Assembly: GCA_001298555.1 (NCBI GenBank) | Contig: LJCW01000296.1 | Location: forward strand, 1 to 55,813 | Reading direction: 5' to 3' | Source of the DNA: Actinobacteria bacterium OV450 | Lineage (GTDB): Bacteria; Actinomycetota; Actinomycetes; Streptomycetales; Streptomycetaceae | Length of the DNA: 55,813 bases | Shown here: positions 24,688 through 33,137 of the stretch, piece after piece | Numbering within the stretch: the first letter of the stretch is position 1 | How the letters are laid out: every line of letters starts with the position of its first letter | Notes under the pieces: model-generated | Databases searched by the model: none | Told to the model about the DNA's origin: nothing | The model's input: the letters and a program-made list of their open reading frames with translations, nothing else | Program-made: the position numbers and the translations under genes

Positions 24688-25014
24688 TCACGAGACGACG
24701 AATTCCAGGTGCTGGTCGGCGGTGAGCACCCGCATGGACTTGACCACCAGGGGCGGCACGTCACGCAGCATCAGGCGGGTCCCGCTCTCACGGCAACGGC
24801 GGTCCAGACGGACGAAGAGGTCGATGCCCGCGCTGTCGCAGAAGGCCAGGCCGCGCAGATCGACGATCAGGTTCCGGTGGCCCGCTCCGGCGAGCTCGCG
24901 CAGTCGCGGACCCACGTGCTGCGCCGTGTAGAAGTCGAGCTCTCCGGCCAGGGAGATTCTCAGACCGCGGTCGTCCCGGGCCACGGTCTTCAGGTCGATC
25001 AAGGCGGTCGTCAT
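24688..25014 (-). CDS. STAS-domain anti-anti-sigma factor-like protein
   Basis: Single STAS domain of 108 residues. The core VDLRGLAFCDSAGIDLFVRL contains Ser61 in the DSAG motif, the usual phosphorylation site of anti-sigma factor antagonists. Such proteins release an alternative sigma factor by binding its anti-sigma kinase. No sigma factor or kinase lies next to it, so the partner is elsewhere. GGAGGACACC immediately precedes the ATG. It is divergent from the DosR-like regulator and shares the symmetric promoter region. Confidence 0.92.
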   Translation of the reverse strand: MTTALIDLKTVARDDRGLRISLAGELDFYTAQHVGPRLRELAGAGHRNLIVDLRGLAFCDSAGIDLFVRLDRRCRESGTRLMLRDVPPLVVKSMRVLTADQHLEFVVS

Positions 25015-25110
25015 GGTGTCCTCCGCGCTGCGTGCGGCTCCATGGAGTCGCGCCGATCCCCGTGCGCCCTCAGTCCATCGTTCGCCGCGGGCGCCCGGGA
25101 GGGCCCGGCA

Positions 25111-25214
25111 GGCCCTGCGGACAGGGCCGAAGGTCCCTCTCCGGGGGCCCGACCGGTACCTGCCGTGCGGTGCGGCCTCGGCGATAGGGGCCGATCGGCC
25201 CTGTCCGCAGGGCC
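25111..25214. promoter_or_regulatory. Divergent promoter with inverted copies of a ~28-bp element
   Basis: GGCCCTGCGGACAGGGCC at 25111-25128 recurs exactly in inverted form at 25197-25214. On its inner side each copy continues into a GGGCCGA..GGYCCC dyad: 25124-25137 (GGGCCGAAGGTCCC) and 25188-25201 (perfect GGGCCGATCGGCCC). The array sits between the STAS gene and the DosR-like gene. The GGGxC/GxCCC shape recalls the mycobacterial DosR box, so the regulator probably binds here and controls both directions. Confidence 0.65.
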
Positions 25215-25277
25215 GGACGGGAGGCAGGATGCGGGTGTTCGTGCGTCCGGGACGGACCCATGCGAAGGAGTTGCGTC

Positions 25278-25985
25278 ATGAACGGCAGCGATACCCCCTC
25301 CCCCGCGGCGGACCCCATCAGCATCTTCCTGCTCGACGACCACGAAGTCGTCCGCCGTGGTGTGCACGATCTGCTGGACGCCGAACCCGACCTGACCGTG
25401 GTGGGCGAGGCGGGCACGGCGCAACAGGCACTGGTCCGCATCCCCGCGCTGCGTCCCCGGGTCGCCATCCTGGACGTCCGGCTCCAGGACGGTGACGGGG
25501 TGAGCGTCTGCCGTGAACTGCGCTCGCGGATGCCCGGACTGGCATGCCTGATGCTCACGTCGTTCGACGACGAGGATGCCCTCCTGGACGCCGTGATGGC
25601 GGGGGCCTCCGGCTACGTCCTGAAGCAGATCACCGGCACCGACCTGGTGACCGCCGTGCGTACGGTCGCCGCCGGCCAGTCGATGCTCGACCCCGGGGCC
25701 ACCACGCGCCTGATGGCCCGCATGCGCGGCGACGCCCCCAAGGAGAACGAGGCCCCGGGTCTGCCCGGCTTCACCGACCGGGAGAAGGAGATCCTGCTCA
25801 TGGTCAGCGAAGGCCTCACCAACCGGGAGATAGGCCAGCGGCTGTACCTCGCGGAGAAGACGGTCAAGAACATCATCTCGCGGCTCTTCGTCAAGCTCGG
25901 CGTGGAACGGCGCGTCCAAGCCGCGGTGATCGCCAGCCACGCGCTGACCCCGCCGGGGCGCCGTCCGGTCCCGGCCGGGGAGTGA
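25278..25985 (+). CDS. DosR/DevR-like NarL-family response regulator
   Basis: Response regulator of 235 residues. The receiver has acidic Asp20/Asp21 (FLLDDHE), phosphoacceptor Asp66 (AILDVRLQDG) and the switch lysine in GYVLKQI. The C-terminal LuxR-type helix-turn-helix reads FTDREKEILLMVSEGLTNREIGQRL, then AEKTVKNIISRLF. The ATG at 25278 has AAGGAG seven bases upstream, better than a start 18 bases earlier. With the nearby DosS-like kinase it makes a dormancy/redox two-component pair. Autoregulation is likely through the box array in its promoter. Confidence 0.92.
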   Translation: MNGSDTPSPAADPISIFLLDDHEVVRRGVHDLLDAEPDLTVVGEAGTAQQALVRIPALRPRVAILDVRLQDGDGVSVCRELRSRMPGLACLMLTSFDDEDALLDAVMAGASGYVLKQITGTDLVTAVRTVAAGQSMLDPGATTRLMARMRGDAPKENEAPGLPGFTDREKEILLMVSEGLTNREIGQRLYLAEKTVKNIISRLFVKLGVERRVQAAVIASHALTPPGRRPVPAGE

Positions 25986-26099
25986 CCACCCCCTCGGGAC
26001 CCGTCGCCGAGGGGGCCCGGGGGGACCGGGTCGGGGTCCCCGGTCCGGCGGGGGGCCCGGGTGGGCGGGCACGCCGGTGCGGCCCGCCCACCCCGGCGG

Positions 26100-27359
26100 T
26101 CATTCCGCTGCGACGATCTCGTTCAGGATCCACGCGCCGAGCTCGTCGGTCATGGTCGTGTGTCCCTCGTTGCGGCCCGCGCACACGAAGGCGTCAAGTG
26201 CGCTGTGCTCCGGCGTGATCGGCCGGTAGAGCGCCTTCGGGTCGTCGATGTCCGCCGCCGCGACGGCGCTGACGCTGGGGATGAAGCAGGACGTGGCGAT
26301 GAACTCGGGATCCACGGTGTTGCCGAGAAGCGTCATGAGGAGACCGGCCAGGCCGAAGCTGCCCGGGTCGCCCGCGGGGGACGGCATGGTGAACAGGCCT
26401 CCGGGAGCGCCGTCCATCTCGGGCAGCCCGCTGGTGCGCACCAGGGTCGGCTCTTCGCCCGCCTTCTGCAGCCTGGCGACGATCTGGTCGCCCTGGGCCT
26501 GCGTCTTCAGCCACGTGTCGACGAGCGTTTCGCCGTCACACCGCACGGCGGTGGCGTCGGGCTTGACGCCGTTGCCGGTTCCGGTGTCCACGCCGTTGGC
26601 GACACCGATCTTGCGCATGTTGCGCGGCCATCCCCCGAGCTCGTCGAGCTTCATCAGGAACTCCACCCGCTCCGGGGCCTGCTCGGGGGTGTCGACGGCC
26701 TTTTCGATGTGCCACCGCGCCATCTGCTTCGCGGCGGGGCTGTTGAGCAGCCCGGAGAACTGGCGCAGGACGGGCCCGATGGCGGGAGCGTCTCCCCACT
26801 TGTCCGTCGCGTAGTGCGTGAAGGCCTGGAGGGCGACGGGGAACCACGCGCCCTGGTGGGGGGTGTCGTACGAGAAGTAGAGGGACGTCTCGTGGTCGGG
26901 GAGCGCGGGGTCCTGCTCCATCTTGGCCAGCGCGTAACGGGTGACCAGTCCGCCCATGCTGAACCCGCCGACGGCCAGCCTCGCCCGGCCCACCCGCTCA
27001 CTGACGGCCCGGCGGATGCATTCGATCGCGGTGTCGGCGTTGTCCGTGATCGACGCCGTGCGGTCCGCGAGGCCGAGAATGATCACGTCCCGGCCCGCCG
27101 CGTGGAATTCGGAGATGAAGCGGTAGTTCCCGTTCTCCTCCAGCCCGTGCCACAGCTGGTCGAGGTTGCTCGACCCGCCCGAGAAGCCGTCGCAGAGGAT
27201 GACAGGCCTGATGAGCTGCCTGCGGTTCAGCGGGCTGTAGTAGACCCAGGCGGTTCCGCCGGCGAGGTTCCATTCATCGTGCGGTTCCGGCGCGGGCGGG
27301 TACGAGGAACGGGCCCCGGGAGAGACGGGGCCCCAGACGTCGACGACGGGTGCGGACAT
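26100..27359 (-). CDS. Lipase-like alpha/beta hydrolase
   Basis: Protein of 419 residues with no signal peptide, so presumably cytoplasmic. The oxyanion strand VILCDGFSGGSS and the nucleophile elbow GGFSMGGLVTRYAL are those of PGAP1/lipase-class hydrolases, and the late GRNEGHTTM offers a catalytic His. A central region of about 150 residues (YDTPHQGAWFPVALQ onward) forms a large cap. The ATG at 27359 is chosen for the AAGGAG ten bases upstream. No neighbour points to the substrate; it lies alone downstream of the EamA gene on the same strand after a 234-base gap. Confidence 0.8.
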   Translation of the reverse strand: MSAPVVDVWGPVSPGARSSYPPAPEPHDEWNLAGGTAWVYYSPLNRRQLIRPVILCDGFSGGSSNLDQLWHGLEENGNYRFISEFHAAGRDVIILGLADRTASITDNADTAIECIRRAVSERVGRARLAVGGFSMGGLVTRYALAKMEQDPALPDHETSLYFSYDTPHQGAWFPVALQAFTHYATDKWGDAPAIGPVLRQFSGLLNSPAAKQMARWHIEKAVDTPEQAPERVEFLMKLDELGGWPRNMRKIGVANGVDTGTGNGVKPDATAVRCDGETLVDTWLKTQAQGDQIVARLQKAGEEPTLVRTSGLPEMDGAPGGLFTMPSPAGDPGSFGLAGLLMTLLGNTVDPEFIATSCFIPSVSAVAAADIDDPKALYRPITPEHSALDAFVCAGRNEGHTTMTDELGAWILNEIVAAE

Positions 27360-27593
27360 GATCAGCTCACTCCTTGCGCAGTTCACAGGCTCGCAGACAT
27401 GGCAGGTCCCGTCACGCCGCCATCGCGAGATCAAGACCGCCGACCGACATGGTTGCAGACCGCGAGCATATGACTACGCAACGTGCACGACTCTGTGCGA
27501 TCCCTTGCGTAACACCCTCCCCACCAGCTCACGACTGCACCTCCCGCAACTTCCGCAACAGGACGGAGCCCCACAACAGGGCGGAGCCGCGGC

Positions 27594-28553
27594 CTACCGC
27601 CCTGGCGTGGCCGGGGCTCCGGGTGCGGCCCCCTCCGTCCGTACCGCGGGGTCGCGCCGGGCGCGCGGACGGGAGCGGGAGACGGCCACCCCGGCCAGGC
27701 ACAGCAGGCCGCCCAGCAGGGTCAGCCAGGCCGGCACCTCACCCAGGAGGATCCAGCTCAACAGGACGACGATGGCCGGCACGGCGTAGGTCGTCGCACC
27801 GAGCTTCCCGGCCGGCATGCGCGCGAGGGCGTACGTCCAGGTGGTGAAGGCGAGGGCGGTCGGGACCACGCCCAGGTAGACCATGTTCAAGGTCGCGGAG
27901 AGCGGGGCCCTCGGTATCTCGGCCACCAGCCGGCCGGTGAACGGCAGGCAGGCCACGGCACCGATCAGGCAGCTGTACGCGGTGATCTGCAGCGGCGTCC
28001 CGAACGACAGCGCCGGCTTCTGCACGACGACGCCCGTCGCGTACGCCACCGCGGCGAGCAGGCACAGCGCCACCCCGAGCAGCGAGGTCGAGCCGTCACC
28101 ACCGGACGACATCGACAGGCCGACGACCACGGCGCCTGCGAAGGAGACCACCATGCCCGCCAGCAGCCGCGGGGGCAGGGACTCGCCGAGCAGGCGCGCG
28201 GCGAGGAGTGCCATGAGGATCGGCCCGGTGTTCACGAGCAGGGAGGCGGTTCCGGCGTCGACGAGTCGCTCGCCCCAGTTGAGGGCGACCGTATAGCCGG
28301 CGAACCACACGATTCCCGATACCAGGACGCCGCGCCGGGCGCCGCGCGGCGGCAGGCCCTCGCGGCGCAGCAGGAGCAGCACCACGAGGACCAGCGAGGC
28401 GGCGAGCAGCCTGCCCAGGGCGAGCGCTCCGGGCGAGTAGGCGGCTCCGGCACTGCGGATGGAGACGAAGGCGGACGCCCAGGCGAACACCGAGCAGCAG
28501 ACGGCGCCGACGGTGAGGAGGCCGGGAGGAAGGGCACGCGGGAGGGTCTTCAT
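27594..28553 (-). CDS. EamA-family (DMT) exporter
   Basis: Membrane transporter of 319 residues with about ten helices in two EamA repeats (FAWASAFVSIRSAGAAYSPG; later ATTYAVPAIVVLLSWILLGE). Family members export amino acids, purines or drugs. The ATG follows a TAGAGT hexamer by six bases, suggesting a leaderless transcript, and a 20-bp palindrome lies just upstream. An ArsR-type regulator gene is next upstream on the same strand, 89 bases away, and probably controls it. The C-terminal 30 residues are Arg/Pro-rich and cytoplasmic. Confidence 0.9.
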   Translation of the reverse strand: MKTLPRALPPGLLTVGAVCCSVFAWASAFVSIRSAGAAYSPGALALGRLLAASLVLVVLLLLRREGLPPRGARRGVLVSGIVWFAGYTVALNWGERLVDAGTASLLVNTGPILMALLAARLLGESLPPRLLAGMVVSFAGAVVVGLSMSSGGDGSTSLLGVALCLLAAVAYATGVVVQKPALSFGTPLQITAYSCLIGAVACLPFTGRLVAEIPRAPLSATLNMVYLGVVPTALAFTTWTYALARMPAGKLGATTYAVPAIVVLLSWILLGEVPAWLTLLGGLLCLAGVAVSRSRPRARRDPAVRTEGAAPGAPATPGR

Positions 28554-28573
28554 GCCTCGACTCTACACGCAAC

Positions 28574-28593
28574 ACTTCGGTGAGCACCGAAGT
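28574..28593. promoter_or_regulatory. 20-bp palindrome upstream of the EamA gene
   Basis: ACTTCGGTG-AG-CACCGAAGT is a perfect 9-bp dyad with a two-base centre, starting 21 bases before the exporter ATG and overlapping the expected -35 region. It is a likely repressor site. The neighbouring ArsR-type protein is one candidate binder, but the site upstream of that gene differs. Confidence 0.6.
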
Positions 28594-28642
28594 ATTTCTG
28601 CTGGAACTTTCCTAGCGGCCCGCGGAGCCCGGGGACCGCCCG

Positions 28643-29377
28643 CTAGCGCCACGCCTGCGGGGTGAGTCCCAGCAGTTCACCGAGTGCCTCCTCCCCCGCC
28701 CCCGTCACCAGCAGGCCCCGGCCGCCGCCCTCCGGGCGTACCACCCAGCCCTCGTCCAGGGCCCGTGCGCACAGCCTCGCCCCGACCAGGCCGCCCAGGT
28801 GGCGGCGGCGCTCGGTCCAGTCCAGGCACGAGCTCGCCAGCGGCCTACGCCCCCCGCTCGTCACGTCGACGCCCGCCCGGTCGCACCAGTCGAGCCCGTC
28901 CCCGGTCAGCGCGAAAACGCCCTCCGTGCGCAGCAGGCCCCGGTGTTCCATCGCGTCCGTCACCGCCATGCCCAGCCGCCCCGCGAAGTGGTCGTAGCAG
29001 GTGCGGGCCCGCGCCAGCGGATCGGGGGCGGCCACCACCGGCACGGCGTGCGCGGCGTCCCGGCCCGGCACGGCGTAGGAGGCCAGTTCGTCCACCAGGC
29101 GGGCCGTGGCGGCGTCGGCGATGCGCACGTAGCTGTGGCGTCCCTGCCGCTCGGTCACACAGATCCCCGCATCGAGGAGCCGGGTCAGGTGCCCGCTGAC
29201 GGTGGAGGGGGCGACGCCCGTGATACGCGCCAGCTCACCCGCGGTCCAGGCACGCCCCTCCAACAGGGTCATGCAGATGGCGGCCCTGGTCTCGTCGGCC
29301 AGGGCGGCGGCGAGGGAGGCGAGCCGTGCGGCAGGGGCAGGTGAATCCGTCGGCGCGGAGGCAGGTGTCTGGTCCAT
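28643..29377 (-). CDS. ArsR-type winged-helix regulator with extended C-terminus
   Basis: Regulator of 244 residues, more than twice the length of a minimal ArsR protein. The winged helix (residues about 25-95) reads ALADETRAAICMTLLEG, WTAGELARITGVAPSTVSGHL and ICVTERQGRHSYVRI. The C-terminal 130 residues form a second domain with four cysteines (RTCYDHFAG, LDWCDRAG, SSCLDW, ARLCARAL), possibly a metal or thiol sensor. The ATG at 29377 starts the conserved part; a start 18 bases earlier is possible. It precedes the EamA exporter on the same strand and has a CATTCG-A-CGAATG dyad upstream. Confidence 0.85.
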   Translation of the reverse strand: MDQTPASAPTDSPAPAARLASLAAALADETRAAICMTLLEGRAWTAGELARITGVAPSTVSGHLTRLLDAGICVTERQGRHSYVRIADAATARLVDELASYAVPGRDAAHAVPVVAAPDPLARARTCYDHFAGRLGMAVTDAMEHRGLLRTEGVFALTGDGLDWCDRAGVDVTSGGRRPLASSCLDWTERRRHLGGLVGARLCARALDEGWVVRPEGGGRGLLVTGAGEEALGELLGLTPQAWR

Positions 29378-29403
29378 GCGTCCAGAGTGCCTCATCGTTT
29401 CGG

Positions 29404-29416
29404 CATTCGACGAATG
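29404..29416. promoter_or_regulatory. Palindrome upstream of the ArsR-type gene
   Basis: CATTCG-A-CGAATG is a perfect 6-bp dyad 27 bases before the regulator start, where an autorepressor would bind. ArsR proteins often recognise ATTCG-type half-sites. Confidence 0.5.
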
Positions 29417-29517
29417 GTTCCATGGCGTCGGGCTCTATGCCGCGCGATGCACGGCTCCACCGGCACCATCGGCTTCCCGCGGGGCCGCGGACGGCGGCAC
29501 GCCCGTGTGGGAGCCGG

Positions 29518-30801
29518 TCACGGCTCCGTGCGGGGCGGTTCCGCGGCCGGCGCGGCCGCCGCGCGACGCTTCATGGTGACGACCGAGGCCCTGGCCAGTG
29601 CCACGGGGTTCAGGAAGCGCAGCGGACCGATCAGACGGGACGCGAACAGGTACATGTGCCGGGCCGCCGCTTCATCGCGCGCCGCCGCCGAGAACATCAG
29701 CCGCTCCATGGGATTGAACGGCCGCGCCTTGGCGAAGTCGGCGGCGAGGTACTGGTGACCGCCCAGCCGACGCCGGTGTCTGCGGGCGTACACCGCGAGC
29801 GACCCGTCGAGGTCTCCCCGACCGGTTGCGGCCGGCGAGACCGCTTCTGCCAGCCACCGCGCGGACTCCAGGGCCCATCCGCATCCCACTCCCCACAGGG
29901 GGTCGCTCGTCAGGGCCGCGTCGCCGATGAGCGCGAGGCCCGGGGCGGTGGGCCGGCGGCTGACGAGCGGGTAGTTGACCGAACCGATGATCTTGGTGAT
30001 GCGCTCGGCGGAGTCGATGGGCGGCGCCTCGGGCAGTGCGCGGACGAACGAGAGGAAGCTGCCCTCCAGGTCTTCCCGGAAGGCGGGCAGCCGCTTCTTG
30101 TCCGGGAGCACCGCGAGGACCGTCACCCCGTCGTCGTTGGGGAACGCGTACGCCATGTCCGGCTCCAGGAACCAGGTCTGACCGATCCCGTCGCGCAGCG
30201 GAAGGTCACGGAAGTGCGCGAGATAGCCGAACCGCGCGTTCTCGTACTGCCGGACGGGGACACCGGCGAACTTCGCCACGGCCGAGTCCTTGCCGTCGGC
30301 GCCGACCACCAGACGGGCGCGGATCTCACGCTCGCCCTGCGGCGTCGACGCACGCACTCCCGAGGTCCGCCCGCCCTCCCGGACCAGCCCGGTCACCTGA
30401 TGACCGAGGAGCAGGTCGACACCGGGGGTCTGCGCCGCACGGGACCTGATCAGCGGATCGAGGGTGCTGCGCCGGATGTTGTACGCGTACGGCAGCGCGG
30501 GGCCCTGCGCCGCGGCCCTCGGCTCGATCCACCCCCAACGGGTGTACCAGCGGGCCTCGTTACGGACGGCTCCCGCCTCTTCGAGGGCCGGGACGAGGCC
30601 GAGCTCGTCCAGCACGGGGTAGGCGTTGGCGGTGATGGAGTGGGTGCACAGGACCTTGTACGCCCCGGGGTCCGAGCGACGCTCCAGCAGCGCGACGCGG
30701 ACACCGCGTCGAGCGAGCAGGATCGCCGCGGCGCTGCCGGCGAGACTGGCTCCGCTGATGACCACGTCGTAGTCGTATGCCGCACTCTCAGGCCTGGTCA
30801 T
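29518..30801 (-). CDS. FAD-dependent oxidoreductase, geranylgeranyl reductase/PHBH type
   Basis: Flavoprotein of 427 residues. The FAD-binding start is DVVISGASLAGSAAAILLA with the acidic end of strand 2 in LLERRSD; the second FAD motif is LIGDAALTSDPLWGVGCGWA, and GADGKDSAVA is the GD motif of the hydroxylase class. These features fit geranylgeranyl reductase-like and aromatic hydroxylase enzymes; the substrate is unknown. The start is uncertain: the ATG at 30801 opens the conserved domain, but an ATG at 30867 lies five bases after a -10-like TATGAT and could be used without a leader. Confidence 0.85.
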   Translation of the reverse strand: MTRPESAAYDYDVVISGASLAGSAAAILLARRGVRVALLERRSDPGAYKVLCTHSITANAYPVLDELGLVPALEEAGAVRNEARWYTRWGWIEPRAAAQGPALPYAYNIRRSTLDPLIRSRAAQTPGVDLLLGHQVTGLVREGGRTSGVRASTPQGEREIRARLVVGADGKDSAVAKFAGVPVRQYENARFGYLAHFRDLPLRDGIGQTWFLEPDMAYAFPNDDGVTVLAVLPDKKRLPAFREDLEGSFLSFVRALPEAPPIDSAERITKIIGSVNYPLVSRRPTAPGLALIGDAALTSDPLWGVGCGWALESARWLAEAVSPAATGRGDLDGSLAVYARRHRRRLGGHQYLAADFAKARPFNPMERLMFSAAARDEAAARHMYLFASRLIGPLRFLNPVALARASVVTMKRRAAAAPAAEPPRTEP

Positions 30802-30941
30802 GTGCTGATCGCCGCCTTCGGGGGGTGCCGTGTGGGAGCGGTGCAGTGCCATGACTGTCAGGCACATGACTAATCATAGAAAGCAGCACGGCGCCTCCGC
30901 CCGGGGCCCACGGCGCGGGGCGTGTGGACCCCGCACGACGA

Positions 30942-31484
30942 TCAGCGTGCGGGGCCCCGGCGGTTGAACGGCAGCCGGCCGAGCAGTACCGCCAGGCCGC
31001 AGGTGTCGGTGACCGCGGAGAAGACGAGTCCGGCACCGATCGCCCCGGACAGCAGCGGGAAGGCCGGGTGCACGAACACTCCGAGGAGCAGTCCGAGCAA
31101 CACGATGGCGCCGGCGGTGAACCGGACCTGCCGTTCCATCGCCCAGACGGCCCGCACGGGCCCGGCGGGATGCACCAGCCGGTGCCCGGCCGCCACCCAG
31201 GCACGGGTGCCGCCGGCCAGGCCGGAGGCGGCGATGCCATGGACGGCGAGTTCCGTGACGGCGCGCTCCGAGCGCCCCCCGGAGGCGCACACCACGAGCA
31301 GGGGCCTCCGCTCGGCGGCCTCCCGCAGTTCCGGCACGCTGCGCGCGAGCCGGTCGAGGGGTACGTTGCGGGCGTCCGGCAGATGGCCGGTCGCGAACTC
31401 ACCCGGAGTGCGGACGTCGACGACGGTCAGCTCGCCGAGGCGCGGTTGCGCCTCGCTGACTCCGGTGGTGCGGGAAACGGTCAT
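30942..31484 (-). CDS. Membrane-anchored rhodanese (YgaP-like)
   Basis: Protein of 180 residues. The rhodanese domain (about 10-105) has VVDVRTPGEFATGHLPDA and the active-site loop VVCASGGRSERA with Cys66. Two C-terminal hydrophobic segments (FTAGAIVLLGLLLGVFVHPA, then a second ending in GLAVLLGRLP) match the DUF2892 membrane domain of YgaP-type sulfurtransferases. It should carry sulfane sulfur at the inner membrane face. The ATG at 31484 starts the domain; the longer in-frame reading upstream is Arg/Ala-rich noise. Confidence 0.9.
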   Translation of the reverse strand: MTVSRTTGVSEAQPRLGELTVVDVRTPGEFATGHLPDARNVPLDRLARSVPELREAAERRPLLVVCASGGRSERAVTELAVHGIAASGLAGGTRAWVAAGHRLVHPAGPVRAVWAMERQVRFTAGAIVLLGLLLGVFVHPAFPLLSGAIGAGLVFSAVTDTCGLAVLLGRLPFNRRGPAR

Positions 31485-31840
31485 GGCGGAACGCGTCCTT
31501 GCAGAGGGCGGAGGGCGAAGGGACCGCCGGGTCGCGGCCCGACGCACGAGCGGGGAGGCCCTGCCGGGGATACTAGGCAGTGCCGAGGGCCTCGTCCGGG
31601 ACCTCGCGCGACCGCCACGAGCCCGCCACGCGACCGCCACGTTGCCGCAACAACACCGCCCCGGGCGGCAAAGGGCGGGCTGGGCTGCGGCATGCACGCG
31701 GGGGGGGTGGGATGGGCGCGCACCCGCCCCCGCAGCACTCCGGCCCGGCAGCTGAACGGGCCCGGGGCCGGGCCACCCGGCCGGCACCCGTGCGCCCGTG
31801 CCGGCCGCGCCTGCGCGAGACCCCCGTTCGCGCGCGGTGG
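31485..31840. other. Intergenic region with a 13-bp direct repeat
   Basis: No gene is supported in these 356 bases upstream of the rhodanese. CGCGACCGCCACG occurs twice, at 31607-31619 and 31629-31641, exactly two helical turns apart (22 bp), which is typical of a regulator site. A minus-strand -10-like TAGTAT lies at 31570-31575, between the repeats and the rhodanese gene, without a clear -35. Confidence 0.45.
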
Positions 31841-32023
31841 CTACTTGTCGGCGATGAGCGTGCCGGCCGCGCCCCAGCTGTCGGCCGGGACTTCGTGGAT
31901 CCACACCTGGACGGTCTCGGCCGGGATCTTGTACGCGTCGACGAAGGCGTCCGTGACCCGCTTGACGAGCTCACGCTTGAGCTCGACATCGCGCGGACCC
32001 TGCTGGACGGTGACGATGGGCAT
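31841..32023 (-). CDS. 4-oxalocrotonate tautomerase-family protein
   Basis: Very small enzyme of 60 residues. After Met removal the N-terminus would be Pro1 in PIVTVQQG, the catalytic base of the tautomerase superfamily. The length and the pattern RELVKRVTDAFVDAYKIPAETVQVWIHE match 4-oxalocrotonate tautomerases, which work as hexamers. AAGGGAG lies seven bases before the ATG, which decides the start over a longer frame. A LysR regulator lies upstream on the same strand. Confidence 0.92.
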   Translation of the reverse strand: MPIVTVQQGPRDVELKRELVKRVTDAFVDAYKIPAETVQVWIHEVPADSWGAAGTLIADK

Positions 32024-32137
32024 GACCGGACTCCCTTGCCAGCGGCGGCTCCCCGGCTCTTCCGGGTCGCTCACCGACGGACCCCAGTCCATCCGATCCG
32101 TGTCGCCCGGCCAAGGAGCAGACCGCGACCGCAGCGA

Positions 32138-33037
32138 TCAGCTTTCGTGATCGCTGCCGGTCGGGGCTGTCGGGGGTGTTGTGAGTGCCTTCAGGAGTAC
32201 GTCGACGACAGTGGTCGGGTGCCCGCTGCGGACGGCCAGGCCGATGGGCAGGGACAGGCCGGGGGCACGGAACGGACGGAAGGCGATCCGGGGGCTGAGC
32301 AGTACCCGGGCGTGGGCCGCGTACACCACGGTCCACAGGGGTGTGGAGCCGGCGCCGATGGTGGCGAGGGTGTCCTGCAGCGAGCCGCTGACGGGTCCCG
32401 GCAGCGGCTCGAAGCCGGCCGAGTGGCAGGCTCCGACGACCAGGTCGACCAGGACCGGGTTGTTGCGGCGGGCGGTCAGACACAGCGGCAGGCCGGCCAG
32501 GTCGGCCAGGGTCAGTTCCGGTTGGCGGGCCAGCGGATGGGCCGCCGGGAGGGCCACCACCAGGGGGTCCTCCCACAGGCGAAGGATCCGTACGCCCGGC
32601 GCGGGCTCCAGCGAGCGTACGAAAGCGGCGTCGAGGCGGCCGTCCGCGACCTGCTCCAGGCGCTCGCGGGCCGGGGCCGAAACCAGCTGGACCGCGGTGC
32701 CGGGGGCCAGGGCCGCCACGTCGCCCAGCACCCGGTCCAGGTGTTCACCGAGGCCGGTGCTGGTGCCCAGGCGCAGGCCGGCCCGTTCCCGTACGGCGGA
32801 CCTGGCCCGCTCGGCGGCGGCGAGCACGGCCCGCGCCTCGGGCAGCAGCCGCTCTCCTGCGCCGGTGAGCCGGACGTGACGCGGCGAGCGGTCGAAGAGT
32901 GCGGCGCCCAACTCCCGCTCCAGACGCTGCACTTGCTGGCTGACCGCCGACTGGACGATGTGCAGCCGATCGGCGGCCCGCCCGAAGTGCAGTTCCTCGG
33001 CGACGGTGACGAAGTAGCTCAGCTGCCGCAGTTCCAT
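32138..33037 (-). CDS. LysR-family transcriptional regulator
   Basis: Regulator of 299 residues, the usual LysR length. The N-terminal winged helix reads LRQLSYFVTVAEELHFGRAADRL, then QSAVSQQVQRLERELGAALF; the rest is a two-lobed effector domain. It lies 114 bases upstream of the tautomerase gene on the same strand. Unlike the classic divergent LysR arrangement, the two are co-directional, so it may control the tautomerase or an unlinked gene. The effector is unknown. Confidence 0.92.
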   Translation of the reverse strand: MELRQLSYFVTVAEELHFGRAADRLHIVQSAVSQQVQRLERELGAALFDRSPRHVRLTGAGERLLPEARAVLAAAERARSAVRERAGLRLGTSTGLGEHLDRVLGDVAALAPGTAVQLVSAPARERLEQVADGRLDAAFVRSLEPAPGVRILRLWEDPLVVALPAAHPLARQPELTLADLAGLPLCLTARRNNPVLVDLVVGACHSAGFEPLPGPVSGSLQDTLATIGAGSTPLWTVVYAAHARVLLSPRIAFRPFRAPGLSLPIGLAVRSGHPTTVVDVLLKALTTPPTAPTGSDHES

Positions 33038-33137
33038 CCGCCGACTCTAACCGTCACGGTCGGCGCTGTTCACGTGTCCGCGAGCGCGGGGTCGGGGAGG
33101 CGGGAGGGGACCGTCACCCCCGGCGGCGGGGTTCCGG

